Shown: piece after piece, positions 12,280 to 23,700 of the stretch
Layout of the letters: each line of letters opens with the position of its first letter
How positions within the stretch are numbered: the stretch's first letter is position 1
Assembly: GCA_012064415.1 (NCBI GenBank)
Contig: SSNU01000208.1
Coordinates: 397,770-461,769, forward strand
Source: Gyrodactylus bullatarudis
Taxonomy: Eukaryota > Platyhelminthes > Monogenea > Gyrodactylidea > Gyrodactylidae
Direction: 5' to 3'
Length of the DNA stretch: 64,000 bases
Translations under genes and position numbers: made by a program
Notes under the pieces: generated by a model
Seen by the model: only the letters and a program-made list of their open reading frames with translations
Databases searched by the model: none
Told to the model about the DNA's origin: nothing

Positions 12280-12475
12280 ATATAATAAATGTCGCTATTT
12301 CAAACCAAAAAAAAACGTGTTCAATATAGGTTTTTACATTATCTATTTCCTCATATCGACTCGTATAATGCACTAATCTTGATCTCAGTTCTTAACCCTC
12401 TCTGGGTCCGGAGATATGCTTTTTTAGTCAAGTGTGCAAAAATCTTACTTAAATCCTGTTCTAGTTTTAAAATAA
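12280..12475 (+). mobile_element. LINE copy 4, short C-terminal fragment
   Basis: It reads RVQYRFLHYLFPHIDSYNA and NPLWVRRYAFLVK, the same segment as 2245-2370 and the minus-strand copy, then loses the frame after about 12475. Confidence 0.7.
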
Positions 12476-13202
12476 CATCAAACATATTAATTTATTGGTG
12501 CTGTCGGATAGAACAGATATTGAAAGTGAATTATAACAAAAGTAATAAGCATTTATTTATTTATAGTACTATTAAAAATTCAATTAACGTAAAAATATTC
12601 TTATCAATGAATTGTACTAGTGTTCGTATGGTTAAGAGAGGTTAAAATAATAATAAATACAGATCAGGTAGAATAAACAAACAGGTAATGAATGAAAAGA
12701 AAATACTCTATATAATTGCGTAGATGATTAGAATCATTTTTTATGAATTGTGTAATCATAAAAAAAGACAAACAAAAACATACAATTGATAGAATGAGAA
12801 CCCCGGTATTTTGACTTGCATGGAATAATGTCAATTACATGTCCAAGATTCGGGGTTCTTATCGATGTTTTTTCCATCTATAGATTTCACATTTCATCCT
12901 AATTATGATGATGATGATAATATTCCTATAATTATGATTACATACACATGCACCTTAATTTCAATTTTCTCCTCACCTGATTAATTCTGTTGTTTTTTCC
13001 TCCACAAATTTGACTACACCTATACCATTCATTCATCTTTGCACGAGATAAATGAATAGCTTTATCTCATGTTTTTTTGATGAGAAAAAAGGAAATAAAT
13101 TAAATATACACCATATGTTTGCAAAAATAAAGAGAAGAGAATTAGAAAAAGAAATTAGTCTACTCAAAATATTCCATATGCTCGATAATTTTAACGGATT
13201 GA
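12476..13202. other. Spacer upstream of the ASH gene
   Basis: There is no gene. It holds one imperfect hairpin at 12794-12862 (separate entry) and otherwise plain AT-rich sequence. It probably includes distal control DNA for the bHLH gene. Confidence 0.5.
12794..12862 (+). other. Imperfect 69-nt hairpin
   Basis: A 12-bp basal stem (AATGAGAACCCCG against CGGGGTTCTTAT, with one G-T pair) is followed by a 9/3 internal loop. A CTTG-CATG/CATG-CAAG upper stem and a loop of about 15 nt complete it. The large asymmetric loop argues against a standard microRNA precursor. Confidence 0.35.
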
Positions 13203-13233
13203 ATTCTGATTGGTCGAGAGGAAATCGACCAAT
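13203..13233. promoter_or_regulatory. CCAAT dyad upstream of the ASH gene
   Basis: ATTGGTCGA (13209-13217) and TCGACCAAT (13225-13233) form a perfect 9-bp inverted repeat around GAGGAAA. Each arm holds a CCAAT box. The word ATTCTGATTGGTCG (13203-13216) recurs exactly at 14404-14417, in front of the DEG/ENaC gene. Confidence 0.55.
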
Positions 13234-13255
13234 AGGAATCAAGTAACATGTTTAT

Positions 13256-13270
13256 TATAAATAGCACGTG
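13256..13270 (+). promoter_or_regulatory. TATA box abutting an E-box
   Basis: TATAAATAG (13256-13264) is followed directly by the perfect E-box CACGTG (13265-13270). Together they lie about 120-130 bp before the ATG and 23 bp after the CCAAT dyad, a normal core-promoter layout. Confidence 0.6.
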
Positions 13271-13388
13271 GGTAAAGTTAACAATATCAACCTGTCTTGA
13301 CTCTGAATCAATTGTCCCTTGAAATTATTGCTTGCTCCATTCCGATAATAAACTGCTATCAACCTACTCACAATTAGCTAAAAAGCCA

Positions 13389-14234
13389 ATGGAATTTAAC
13401 AATTCTGCCACCAACTTTCCTCAACATCACAACGATGATGCAAAGATCACGCGACGCAATCAAAGAGAACGTAATCGTGTCAAACTAATCAATCTTGGTT
13501 TCCAAAGACTTCGCACTGTGGTTCCTTGTAAGGAAGGTGAAACTCTGAGTAAAATCTCAACATTGAAGACAGCCATCTGGTACATCGATCATTTAGCTAA
13601 ACTCTTGGACCTACCAACGTCAACTTCATCGACAGTTACAGCCAACAACAGCACTAGGGAAACAACTTCAAATAGGTCGGGAAAAATTGGGAATAGGAAT
13701 TCAGTGGGCAATATTTCAAGGGACAGTCGACTTCAACACCAGAAACAGGGCAAACGTAGAATCTCTGTCAACAATCCTCCAGATAACAGTTCAGTAATAA
13801 ATCAGAATAAATCAGTACATTCAGTAGACAACTTTAATTGTACAACACCGCCTAGGTTATTCCAGGCCCATCAGTATCAACCACAGCCAAATGATAATTC
13901 AACTCCACTTCAGAATAAAGCCTTTTATAATAATCGCAGTTGTTCAGGAAACAACAGCAGTGGCTATGTAACTGGCAGTTCAGAATCCTGCATCTCCTTC
14001 CAGTCACAGACGACACAACACGATCCTTGGTCAATTTCAAATGAGTACGACTTTAATCAGTACAGCAATCCCAATTTGGTACAATGGCCAAATATTCAAG
14101 GATTACCCTGGTTGTATGATACTGAAAATGGGGAAAATGTACCACCACCACCCCTTGTTACAATGGACAGTCAAAAGATTAATAGTGTTACTCAGAATTT
14201 ATTGGACTCATCATTTTATTCACTATTAAGCTAA
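13389..14234 (+). CDS. Achaete-scute-type bHLH transcription factor
   Basis: Nuclear DNA-binding regulator, 281 residues in one exon. The bHLH spans residues 20-74. Its basic region is RRNQRERNRVKLINLGF with the E-box-contacting Glu27, matching the ASCL signature closely. A short loop and helix 2 (SKISTLKTAIWYIDHLAKLL) follow. In animals this family promotes neural or secretory precursor fate. After residue 80 the protein is low-complexity Asn, Ser and Gln sequence, typical of flexible activator tails. I use the ATG at 13389; the frame is open upstream to 13332 but has no earlier ATG. AATAAA lies at 14308-14313. The E-box beside the TATA box suggests regulation by a bHLH factor, perhaps itself (inference). 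The family call is secure, the exact orthology is not. Confidence 0.9.
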   Translation: MEFNNSATNFPQHHNDDAKITRRNQRERNRVKLINLGFQRLRTVVPCKEGETLSKISTLKTAIWYIDHLAKLLDLPTSTSSTVTANNSTRETTSNRSGKIGNRNSVGNISRDSRLQHQKQGKRRISVNNPPDNSSVINQNKSVHSVDNFNCTTPPRLFQAHQYQPQPNDNSTPLQNKAFYNNRSCSGNNSSGYVTGSSESCISFQSQTTQHDPWSISNEYDFNQYSNPNLVQWPNIQGLPWLYDTENGENVPPPPLVTMDSQKINSVTQNLLDSSFYSLLS

Positions 14235-14307
14235 TTATAATGTCTAAATATGTACACTTAATAATATTCTATTAAGATTAGATTTCTATTATTAATTTTT
14301 ATATTTC

Positions 14308-14313
14308 AATAAA
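14308..14313 (+). terminator. Poly(A) signal AATAAA for the ASH gene
   Basis: The first of overlapping AATAAA words 74 bp after the ASH stop codon. Confidence 0.55.
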
Positions 14314-14403
14314 TAAATAATTTGCGTAAATACTCCAAAGTAGTTATACAATTATAAACCAATAATGAATATAACAGTGAATGAAATTCATGGGGGAAGG
14401 ATG

Positions 14404-14417
14404 ATTCTGATTGGTCG
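14404..14417. promoter_or_regulatory. Inverted CCAAT-box word upstream of DEG/ENaC
   Basis: It is identical over 14 bp to the word at 13203-13216 and lies 68 bp before the DEG/ENaC ATG. Confidence 0.5.
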
Positions 14418-14484
14418 CCTTCATCAAAAATAACAAAACGTAATGTAGTAATGGTTAGAATATTCTTCTGGATTCATCAAAGAT

Positions 14485-15944
14485 ATGGATTTTACAGATG
14501 ACAATTCCCCAGATGATATTGATGTTAATAAGTTGAACTCATGTTTGGCTCCTGTTGTCAAGACATTCAAGGCATCAGAGAGAATGGTTAAACTTCTCTG
14601 GGGCCTATTTTGTGCAATCATGATAATTCTCTTGACATGTTTCATCATTCTTGTATTGAACAAGTATTTGAGTCATGTCACTATCACGAGGATTGAATAT
14701 CTTCGATCACCAGAGTCAATAAATCTTCCTGCATTTACAACCTGTTTCCGAAGGCACAGACTTGGCAATCTTGCCAAATCTCCCAGATACAATAAAGAAA
14801 TGATTTCTAAACTCAAAAATATCCTACCACCAACCAATTTCATGTGCAGTAAACTTGCCAATTGGAACTCTTCAACAGATGGCAAGTCGGGAATATACGA
14901 TATTGGAGGCCATTATACTGTACAGGTGGCCACCTCACCATCAGTCTCAATGAAACTCACTGTAATGGAACAGGTCTATGGAATGCCAGATAAAATTTGC
15001 AATACATTCAAGCTATCATCATGTGAGAAAAACTCGACAAATTTCTGGAAGATTGTAAGCTAATTTTTATTCTCATTCATCTTGATTTTTTTCAGTTGAA
15101 TATCAAAACATTCAGTGAGGAAGATTACGAGATGACTCTTCACCAAAAGGAAGATTATCCCTTTGATAATATCGGTCATAATATCTACGGGATTTACTCC
15201 AAATTTGTTTATTACATATTCTTCTCCCTGAGAATACAGAATAGATTGGACACGCCAAGAAGTCCATGTTTACGCAAGGATATTGAATTATTCGATAAAA
15301 AATATTCCTATAATCAGGCTATTTGTAATGCAAATATAACCTGTTCAAAGTCTTCTAATCTCCATGAAATTTGCCCATTAGACATGATTGATCGGCTGAA
15401 AAATTCGCCAAACTCAAAATTTGAAGTAATATCAAGAAACTATGAAGAATGTATTGCTCCATGTGTTACTTCAACGTTTACTGTGAACAATATTCTAAAA
15501 TTGGCATTCTCGGGCTCTGTAATATCCCTTGTTCGTAGTGAAGGAATTCAGGAACGCACTGAAGAACAAATTGTCACCCTTGCTAAATTATTCTCTGAAA
15601 TTGGAGGTCTCGGTTCATTCTTTATTGGATTCTCTTTAATTGTTCTGTTTGAGATTTTCGAATTAGCCTACCATTTTAGAAAGAGAGTTATAAGGAGAAA
15701 ACAAAAAATTATATCGAATAACAGTAATTTCGAGAAAAATCGTCTGAGGACAGAATATTCAATTCTAAGATGTGCAAATCATGAGAAAAATTCCAGTCCA
15801 ATTCTATCCAAGAAAAACCAAATATATCTGGACTCTAGGAAAGTAGTATTTCAGGATCATCATCCTAATGAAAACAATTTCACGGTACGAGTAGAATTTG
15901 ATGGAGAAATTTTCCAAATACCCTGTGAAATTATAATTGAATGA
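14485..15944 (+). CDS. DEG/ENaC-family sodium channel subunit
   Basis: Amiloride-sensitive-type cation channel subunit of the plasma membrane, 472 residues. The exons are 14485-15054 and 15096-15944, joined across a 41-nt GT-AG intron that restores the frame (KIL|NIKTF). TM1 is about residues 36-58. It is followed by the family motif LPAFTTCF near residue 80, then a Cys-bearing extracellular domain. TM2 lies near the C-terminus and includes EIGGLGSFFIGFSLIV, where GLGS is the G-x-S selectivity filter. A basic cytoplasmic tail of about 90 residues follows. Members act as neuronal, peptide-gated or mechanosensitive channels, and the ligand here cannot be told. The extracellular domain is shorter than in vertebrate ENaC. 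It lies tandem to HP1, which starts 212 bp downstream. Confidence 0.92.
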
Positions 15945-16156
15945 ACTGTTATAGATGGATGTATTAAAAAAATGATTAATTTGTATTTTCTGATTAATAG
16001 TTATGGGTTATTTTACTTTAGATATAAAAATTAATTTAATTTAAAACTTTAAAAAATGAAACTTCAAATTTAAATTGCTGCTTGTCAAAAATAATGAAAC
16101 ACTTTGTCATGATTTTGTTAAAATTTGTAAGACAAAGAGGGGCTTAAGTTTTAAAT

Positions 16157-16705
16157 ATGTCAAATCAAGTTGAAGAAGAATATCACGTTGAAAAGATCAT
16201 CAAGTATCGAATTAGGAATGGCAAGAAGGAATATTTTCTAAAGTGGAAGGGATACCCTGAGTCAGATAATACTTGGGAACCTGAAGAAAATCTAGACTGT
16301 CCAGAACTAGTTAACGAATTTGAAGAAAAAATTGCAAATTCTCAATTAAACAATCAGAATATCGAAGTTTCCCCTACCAAAAAAATTGATTCCCCAAATT
16401 CTTCAGTTAAAAAGATGAGAATAGAAAATCCTGATATTCAAGATAAAGATCAAAATCCTATTGAAAGTACAATCCAAGAAATAAAGGGCTTCGGTAGAGG
16501 TCTCAAGGCAGAAAAAATTATTGGTGCTACTGATTCGAATGGTGAACTGATGTTTCTTGTTAAATGGAAAGACTCAGATGAAGCTGATTTAGTGCCCGCT
16601 CGTGAATGTAATTTTAAAATTCCTCAAACTGTTATCCGTTTCTATGAAGAAAGGCTTACATGGTACATACCTCCAGTAGAAGCGACGGTGGCGGAAGAAA
16701 GCTAA
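16157..16705 (+). CDS. Heterochromatin protein 1 (chromobox protein)
   Basis: Chromatin protein of 182 residues, single exon. The chromodomain (about 8-58) carries the methyl-lysine cage Y9, W30 and Y33 within [19 protein letters not shown], so it should read H3K9 methylation. A hinge of about 50 residues, rich in Lys, Asn and Asp, follows. The chromoshadow domain (about 110-172, [14 protein letters not shown] to YEERLTWY) mediates dimerisation and PxVxL partner binding. W169 matches the Trp of HP1-beta that contacts partners. The length is the same as HP1 in other animals. The stop is 69 bp from the DCUN1 stop (tail to tail), and AATAAA at 16721-16726 falls in that gap. Confidence 0.95.
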   Translation: MSNQVEEEYHVEKIIKYRIRNGKKEYFLKWKGYPESDNTWEPEENLDCPELVNEFEEKIANSQLNNQNIEVSPTKKIDSPNSSVKKMRIENPDIQDKDQNPIESTIQEIKGFGRGLKAEKIIGATDSNGELMFLVKWKDSDEADLVPARECNFKIPQTVIRFYEERLTWYIPPVEATVAEES

Positions 16706-16774
16706 TTTCACTATTATTCTAATAAAAATTTTCACATATATTTATATTCATAGAAAGACAAATTATCATTACAT

Positions 16775-17542
16775 CTATTCTGGTTCTCGTTTCTCCTGTA
16801 CATAAGCAACAAAGTTATCTAGGACTACTGGCCACGCTCCATCCTGGTCATAGTTGCTCATGTCTGAGTCTACTGATTTAATAAAATCATAAAAAAGATC
16901 CCACGTATCTTTGGTGATTGGTCTCTTATGTTCGTCTTCTAAGAATTTGTACCATTTAGTCAAAAGGGGATATTTATCTTCGCTAAGTAATAGTTTCCAG
17001 TAAGCGATAGCCATGGTGTGACCTTGGAGAAATATAAATAAATTAAACCTACCTAGACTCTTTCCAAAAGTTTTATCAACATTTGCAAATGAAAATGTGT
17101 ACTGGTATAGGGATTTAAAGTTCACATCATTGCCAAAGTCTAGATCATCCAAGCTCTTCTTTAAATCTGAAATTGTGGTCGATCTTAGTTCCCTCATTCC
17201 TCGTAGAAATTCCTCCAGAGTGAATTCAGCCTGTACACTAGCCTCACATTTCCAAGCAAAGGCCAACGCCTTAATTGAAGCAGGGCTAATATTCAAGTCT
17301 TCGAGTAACTTCTGGGTACCAGCAAGCAGTATTTTATTGTGTTTAGGATTTTTATATTTAGCAAACAATTCCTTTACTTCATTTTCGTTTATCATTGGGG
17401 GGCCATTGAAAAATGAATCAAGTGCCCTTTCGAGTTTCCATTCATTCTTTTGTAAAAAGTTTATAGCTTTCTCTGGTGGACAGTTAGATACACTAACGAA
17501 CTGAGAGTATATTTTCTTTTGGGAGCTAGACAAGCTGTTCAT
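16775..17542 (-). CDS. DCUN1 domain protein (cullin neddylation E3 co-factor)
   Basis: Promotes NEDD8 transfer to cullins together with RBX and UBC12. It has 245 residues in two exons, 17053-17542 and 16775-17022. A UBA-like domain spans about residues 8-46 (WKLERALDSFFNGPP). The cullin-binding PONY domain fills the rest, with the family's DAD surface in SDMSNYDQDGAWPVVLDNF. The 30-nt intron 17023-17052 is in frame and stop-free. Removing it gives KSLGHTMAIAYW, which fits the family; keeping it adds ten odd residues (RFNLFIFLQG). The start MNSLSSSQKK matches the family N-terminus, and the upstream open frame overlaps the neighbour and is not used. It is divergent from the PEF gene with 72 bp between ATGs. 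Confidence 0.93.
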   Translation of the reverse strand: MNSLSSSQKKIYSQFVSVSNCPPEKAINFLQKNEWKLERALDSFFNGPPMINENEVKELFAKYKNPKHNKILLAGTQKLLEDLNISPASIKALAFAWKCEASVQAEFTLEEFLRGMRELRSTTISDLKKSLDDLDFGNDVNFKSLYQYTFSFANVDKTFGKSLGRFNLFIFLQGHTMAIAYWKLLLSEDKYPLLTKWYKFLEDEHKRPITKDTWDLFYDFIKSVDSDMSNYDQDGAWPVVLDNFVAYVQEKREPE

Positions 17543-17614
17543 ATCTGTGTTAAAATATAAACAACTAAAGTCAATAGTGCGTATCAACTTTGTTTCAAAT
17601 ACAACAAATTTCAA

Positions 17615-18274
<660 letters not shown>

Positions 18275-18334
18275 GTAATATAGAACAGTATTTTTCTAAT
18301 ACAGAATTATTTTATTTACAATTTATAATGGTAA

Positions 18335-20583
18335 TCACTTTACATCTCCTGCTATTGTCAATACATTATCTTTTAATTCCAAATTGTAAAATTCGTTATA
18401 ATTGAGTTTGCTAACCAGTCTGGATATTTTATCATCACTGTATTCAGTGAGAAAAACCAAGAAAGGAATCAATAATTTCTGTGGAAAAAATAAAATAAGA
18501 TTAAAATATCTATTTACTTACCCTATAAGATGACATAATTAGATTAATTTCTGACATGAATCGTTGCTCAACTTCTGATTTGAATTTGTTTCTCCTAAAG
18601 ATTTCTTGTTTCTTGATAACAACATCCTTGTCTTTTTCATATGTCTTATGGAAGTTGATTCGATTGGACTCCTCATTCTCAGCAACAGAGATGAGATCAC
18701 TGAAAGAATCAATGAATTTCATTATCATCTCAAGAATGCTGCCTATTTTCCAGGAATTGTCTCGTGTCCTCTTCTCAAGAAAACAGTTGATAAAGATTAT
18801 ATCGAGAAATTCTTTATAGTTTCTCAGAACAGCATCAAGACTTGTAGAACAACTTATTTTTGAGAACATGTCAGTCCATGCACATTCCAGTACTTGTACG
18901 TTAATGTAATGAGTCATTTGAAGTGTGAAATGTTTGACTTCTTTCAGAAATGTTCTGTAATGTAAGAAACAATTTGACAAGTCTCTAGCGACATTTTGCT
19001 TTAATCGGCTGGAATTCAACTGCTGCAACCAAATATTCGATAGACAATACTCTACACGTTTAAATCGGAACAAGAATATAAATGCAGAATGATGCATTTG
19101 GAGGACTTCCTCTGTGAATAAAGTTCTAAGAGGACCATCAACAAGGTACGTTAGGGAGAAACAGTCCCAACCGATAATGCACTCTAGAAGAAATAATACA
19201 GTAATAATTGTAAAGTTACCGTCATTTACTAAGCGAAGGGAGAAATCGACACGATCTATAACCTCCTCGTGGAAAAATCTAGCATTAGAGTCTTTGATGG
19301 CTGAATTTATATGACCTAATATGCTGATTCTTGACAGTCGATCTGATAGCTGAGACAAATCTTCACTTTCGAGAAAAATTAAAACAATAAAAATTTACAA
19401 TAAATAATCGATGAGACAATTGACGAAATCACCTTGGCCTAATAGCAAAAACTGTCGAATAGCCTGAGAAGAAAAAAATGAAAAAATTAACTCACTTCAA
19501 TATGATCGAGTATTTTGTAGTTATTTTTGAGAACTTCCATAACAAAGGAGCCAGTAACTTTGAAAGTATTGTCGATAATTTCAGAAAATGTCTTCCTCTT
19601 AAACGCATCAATAACATCGGCAACGTTTTCCATTTTGAATTTCCGACATTTCTTCAACTCGTTTATATTCTGATCAAAATTGCATAAATTCTTGAGGAAG
19701 TTCAGTGATTTACCAGTAACTAGAATCTAAAAAGTTTACAAAAATTGTATAACCTTTTCAACTTCCAAGTCCTCAATAAAGGGTGGTACCATTGCCTTTC
19801 TAATCATGTACATTTCTTGCCACATTCGATCCTTGGTTGAAATTCTATTTTCTGAAATGAAAAATTCCTTGTTCGGATCATCGAGAATTCCATCAAAAAT
19901 CCACTGGAAAAGAACATGGAGAAATTTTGGCAATATTCCAACTAATAAATCATAACAACAATCTCTCAATGGGCCATAATTGTCAGTATAATTGTTATAA
20001 AGATTTGTCAGGATATCACCACCATTACAATCTTTCAAAATGTTGACAGTTTCCACAAGAGCGACCATGTAATCCTTTTGTTGATGGGTCTCAAAGATAA
20101 TGTCCAAATCAATTGAGCGCTTTTTGTATTTCTCTGCCTAAAAACCTGTATCACCAAAATAAAAATTTACATCTAATCTTCCAATAAAGGATGTTAATTT
20201 GGTTAATTTTATGTTAACAACATCACAAAGTCGATATAATAAGTAAGCATTGGGGTTCTTTGAATATTCTTCAGTGAAATCTTTTAAAATATTCAATCCA
20301 TCTCCAAAAATCATCACAGTTTGAAGAGCAGCATTTTGTTCAAGAGACAAGTCATCGTCAATTGTCTAGAATAATAAATTAAATGAATATTTACATTCTT
20401 ATATCCCAAAAGAGTCTGAATGAGTAATTCAGAGAATTCCTGTTCACTCGTTTCATTCAGCTTAGTTTTATTTAGTTTTTGTGTTTCTCCCCAAAGACTT
20501 TCATTAGTATAGTTACCAGAATGGGTTATTGAATTATTTTCTCTGATATTAGTGAACTGCGAAGTGTTTCTACCAGAGTTCAT
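18335..20583 (-). CDS. Gamma-tubulin complex component 3 (GCP3)
   Basis: Structural spoke of the gamma-tubulin ring complex that nucleates microtubules at centrosomes, 683 residues. The exons in gene order are 20395-20583, 20171-20365, 19754-20137, 19496-19726, 19399-19463, 18522-19365 and 18335-18478. The introns are 29, 33, 27, 32, 33 and 43 nt. GRIP1 features include YGPLRDCCYDLL and FQWIFDGILDDPNKEFFI, and ILVTGKSLNFLKNLC follows. GRIP2 features include FLLLGQGDFV and WDCFSLTYLVDGPLRTLF, then YINVQVLECAWTDMF. These fit GCP3 better than GCP2. The N-terminus is about 200 residues shorter than in human GCP3. The ATG is 169 bp from the divergent CLASP ATG. Confidence 0.92.
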
Positions 20584-20752
20584 TCAAGGCTTAGATTAAA
20601 GGCTTATACTTTAAATTATCAATGTTTTCAATTTCGAAATATCACTTTGACATATCAACTGTAGAATTTTTATCTCTGCAAGTTACTTTTAATCAAAGTT
20701 ACTGTTCAAATTTCGAATTCCTCATTTTATATATTTTAATTCTATAACAACC

Positions 20753-23700
20753 ATGTCACGATTGAAAACTGCCAAAACTAATGATTCCTCAGGTGCTGTT
20801 GACGAGAATGCCTTCATCGAGGCATTTGAGAATGTTGAAACTCTAATTGACGTAAGTCTTATAATATTGATGCTTAAATAGATCTCCTCGCCGAAAGAAT
20901 TAAAGGAACAGATGAATAAGGTTCAAGAATTACTATCCAAATCAGCGGAAGAATGGGAGAAAAGATGCACTGGGGTAATTTTCTATTTATTAATGGAAAT
21001 TAGTGTAAACTTTTACGCAGCATTGCAGCTTCAGAGGATTTGGTCCATGATGACTTTTTGGCCCTTTTAAAGCCTATCGAAATTCATTTAGAAAGTTGTG
21101 TAAAAGACTTGCGATCTCAAGTTGTTCGAGAAGGTTGCATTTGTGTTTCGTAATTCTTCTTTATAATTTATTTCTCAGATACCTTTCTCAAGTCTTTAAA
21201 ACTAAATTCAGTAAATGTGCTGAAGTTGTCTTTCAACAACTAATTAATTTAATACAAAACAGTGCAAAAATCATGTCAACCTGTGGAATTGTTACCCTCA
21301 AATTTGTCATTAAAGTAAATTCTGATTATGAAATTTATCAACTTAGAATATCTCTTCCAATCGACTTCTCCAAATTTTATCCTTAAATTGTACATCGAAA
21401 TCCCCGATTACGCGAAGATATATCTGTGAAATGCTTGGTATTATTGTTTCTGTCTGGCCAACAAGTTATATCGAAAAGAATGCTTCTGTAGTAGCCAGCA
21501 TGCTTAAAAAGGGAATATCGGATGCTGATCAGGAAGCGAGAGCCTTTTCAAGATCGTGAGATTTTTTCATTAATTTTTATTAATAGTGCCTGCACAAACT
21601 ATATCATACGATTTCCCACTCAAGGCTCTGCATTGCTGCAGTCACTTGAGCCTGGTAAGAAAAAAGAAATTGAAAGAGTCCTCAACAACTCAAACGCTCC
21701 GAGTGCATCGAATAGCCAAACTAGCTTGAATAGTGTAGGCTTATCTAACGGTATTATGAAGAGACCCAATCCCAATATTCGCTCTAATATCGGGGTAAGG
21801 AAAAACTCAGAAGCTGTGATAAATCCGAGAACCAATTTCAGTGAGTTCCTCTCTATAACTTTATTAACTATATTATCGGCTATAGTATTTTTAACTGCCT
21901 CTTTTGAAAAATATTTACTCTATGGCATATAAGGTACATATATATAGGTATATACAGGTATATATATATAAGACTACCTTGATAAGTGAAAATTATTATT
22001 TTTGAAAATTGTTTGTTTCAAGAAAAAGATGCAACTGACGCTGATAATAATTCTGACTCTAGCGAGTGTGAGTTCATTAGAACATGATGTTTTGTTCACT
22101 TTTTTTTCTCTCCATCTAAAAACAGTAAATTATTATGTGATAACAATAATTTTCATCAGTTTCCCTGAAAGATGAATTTATAAATGATAACTCGATAAGG
22201 ATAAATTTCTCAACAATCACCATTTAACCTCACCCCCATGTCACAATTTGGATTTATTTTTATTCAAAATAGTTTTCTTCTAGTATCCCCTCTTAACTCC
22301 CTAACCATAGTTTTTCCTTCATCACATAATTAAATTGATTAATTATTTTAAAAACGAAAAAAATTTTCGAGAGAAAACTGTTCATTTTAATTGCAAAAAT
22401 CCCCATTCATTCTAGATTCCATCTTGTCGAATTCAACTCGTGGTCGAAAGTCTGGCAAAATGGTCTCACAATCACAACGTGAGTGTATAAATTTACCCAT
22501 AGCGTATTAATGTTCTTGTTTAAATGAATTTCCCTATTGCATGTAGAAGATGAAGAAGGTTTGATTTTCCATCTAACACACGAAGATCTAAAACAATTCT
22601 TCTGTTTGACTAATACTCTCCCCTCTAAATAGTTCCCCCATTTGAACAGAGTTTACTCTAGTCCACAATACAAAGATGATTTTGTTTTTGTTTAATACTT
22701 TTCATTCATAATACAGTTGAACTCTTGGTTATATAACCTTTTTCTTCAACCTATAGAGCATTTCTTCTCATAGCTCTGTCTATCTAGCACAAGAGTTTTA
22801 AATAATTTCCCCAATTCTCTCTAATAATCTTTTTCTAATTTCACATTTGAAATAAAGCGGCCAGTCGAGATGTCTCTCCCACGCCCTCATCAACATTTTC
22901 CTATCTTCATCAAAATAGTAACAACAACGGTATCATAAAGAAGGCCAGTAATCCCCCAGAGAGAAGAGCATCTGGCATTCAACGATCCCTCTATACAAAT
23001 AGCACAAGAATACCGCCTAGGCAAAATGATGGTACTGTCAGCTATAATGCTAGCCGTGAACCATCACCAACACGCTCCATCTCAAGTATCATGAGCTCCT
23101 ACACAAAGAACAAGCGATCTTCCATTAGAGGTAGAGGTAATTTTTTTCATTCCATTAAAACCCCGTACAAATAAAAAACTAAGAAACATTTCACCTTTGA
23201 TAATAGGATCTATCGGGGATGGAGATTTTACCGATGCTGCCTCATTCAATCGTCGAAATTATGTTGATAATGATGACAATGTTAGTGAGACATCTTCCAT
23301 TTGTTCGGACAAGTCCAGCCGAGGCATTCCCGGCTATCGAAAGTTGCCGACCATCAAATTTACCGATGTTAGTGAATTACTCCCGATTTGTACACATTTA
23401 ACTCTTCTTTAATTAAATTTACAATTTAATTCTTTCAGAAAATTGATGAAATATTCAGCCAGTTGAATGCCAGCCAGTGGTCTGATAAAAAGTCCGGTCT
23501 ATCTAACCTTCAAACCTACCTTAAGAATGGACAAAAGTTGAAGTAACTAATCTCCTTTTACTCATCTCGTTAAATTATTTTATATTTTCTTTTCTTTAAA
23601 AAATGTATAGTCCAAGTGAAATTCGTCAAACTGGCCAACTATTGATCAAAATGTTCAATGATAACCAATGCAAGGTAAGCCAAATTATGCTAATTTTTCC

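Noticed and set aside
13033..13246. Overlapping short ORFs on both strands upstream of the ASH gene
   Set aside because: Their positions overlap the CCAAT dyad and neither resembles a protein family.
13332..13388. Upstream extension of the ASH ORF
   Set aside because: It has no ATG; the first Met in frame is at 13389.
19727..19753. A 13-nt intron in GCP3
   Set aside because: A 27-nt GT-AG alternative joins EVEK to ILVTGKSLNFL, matches the family and is physically plausible.
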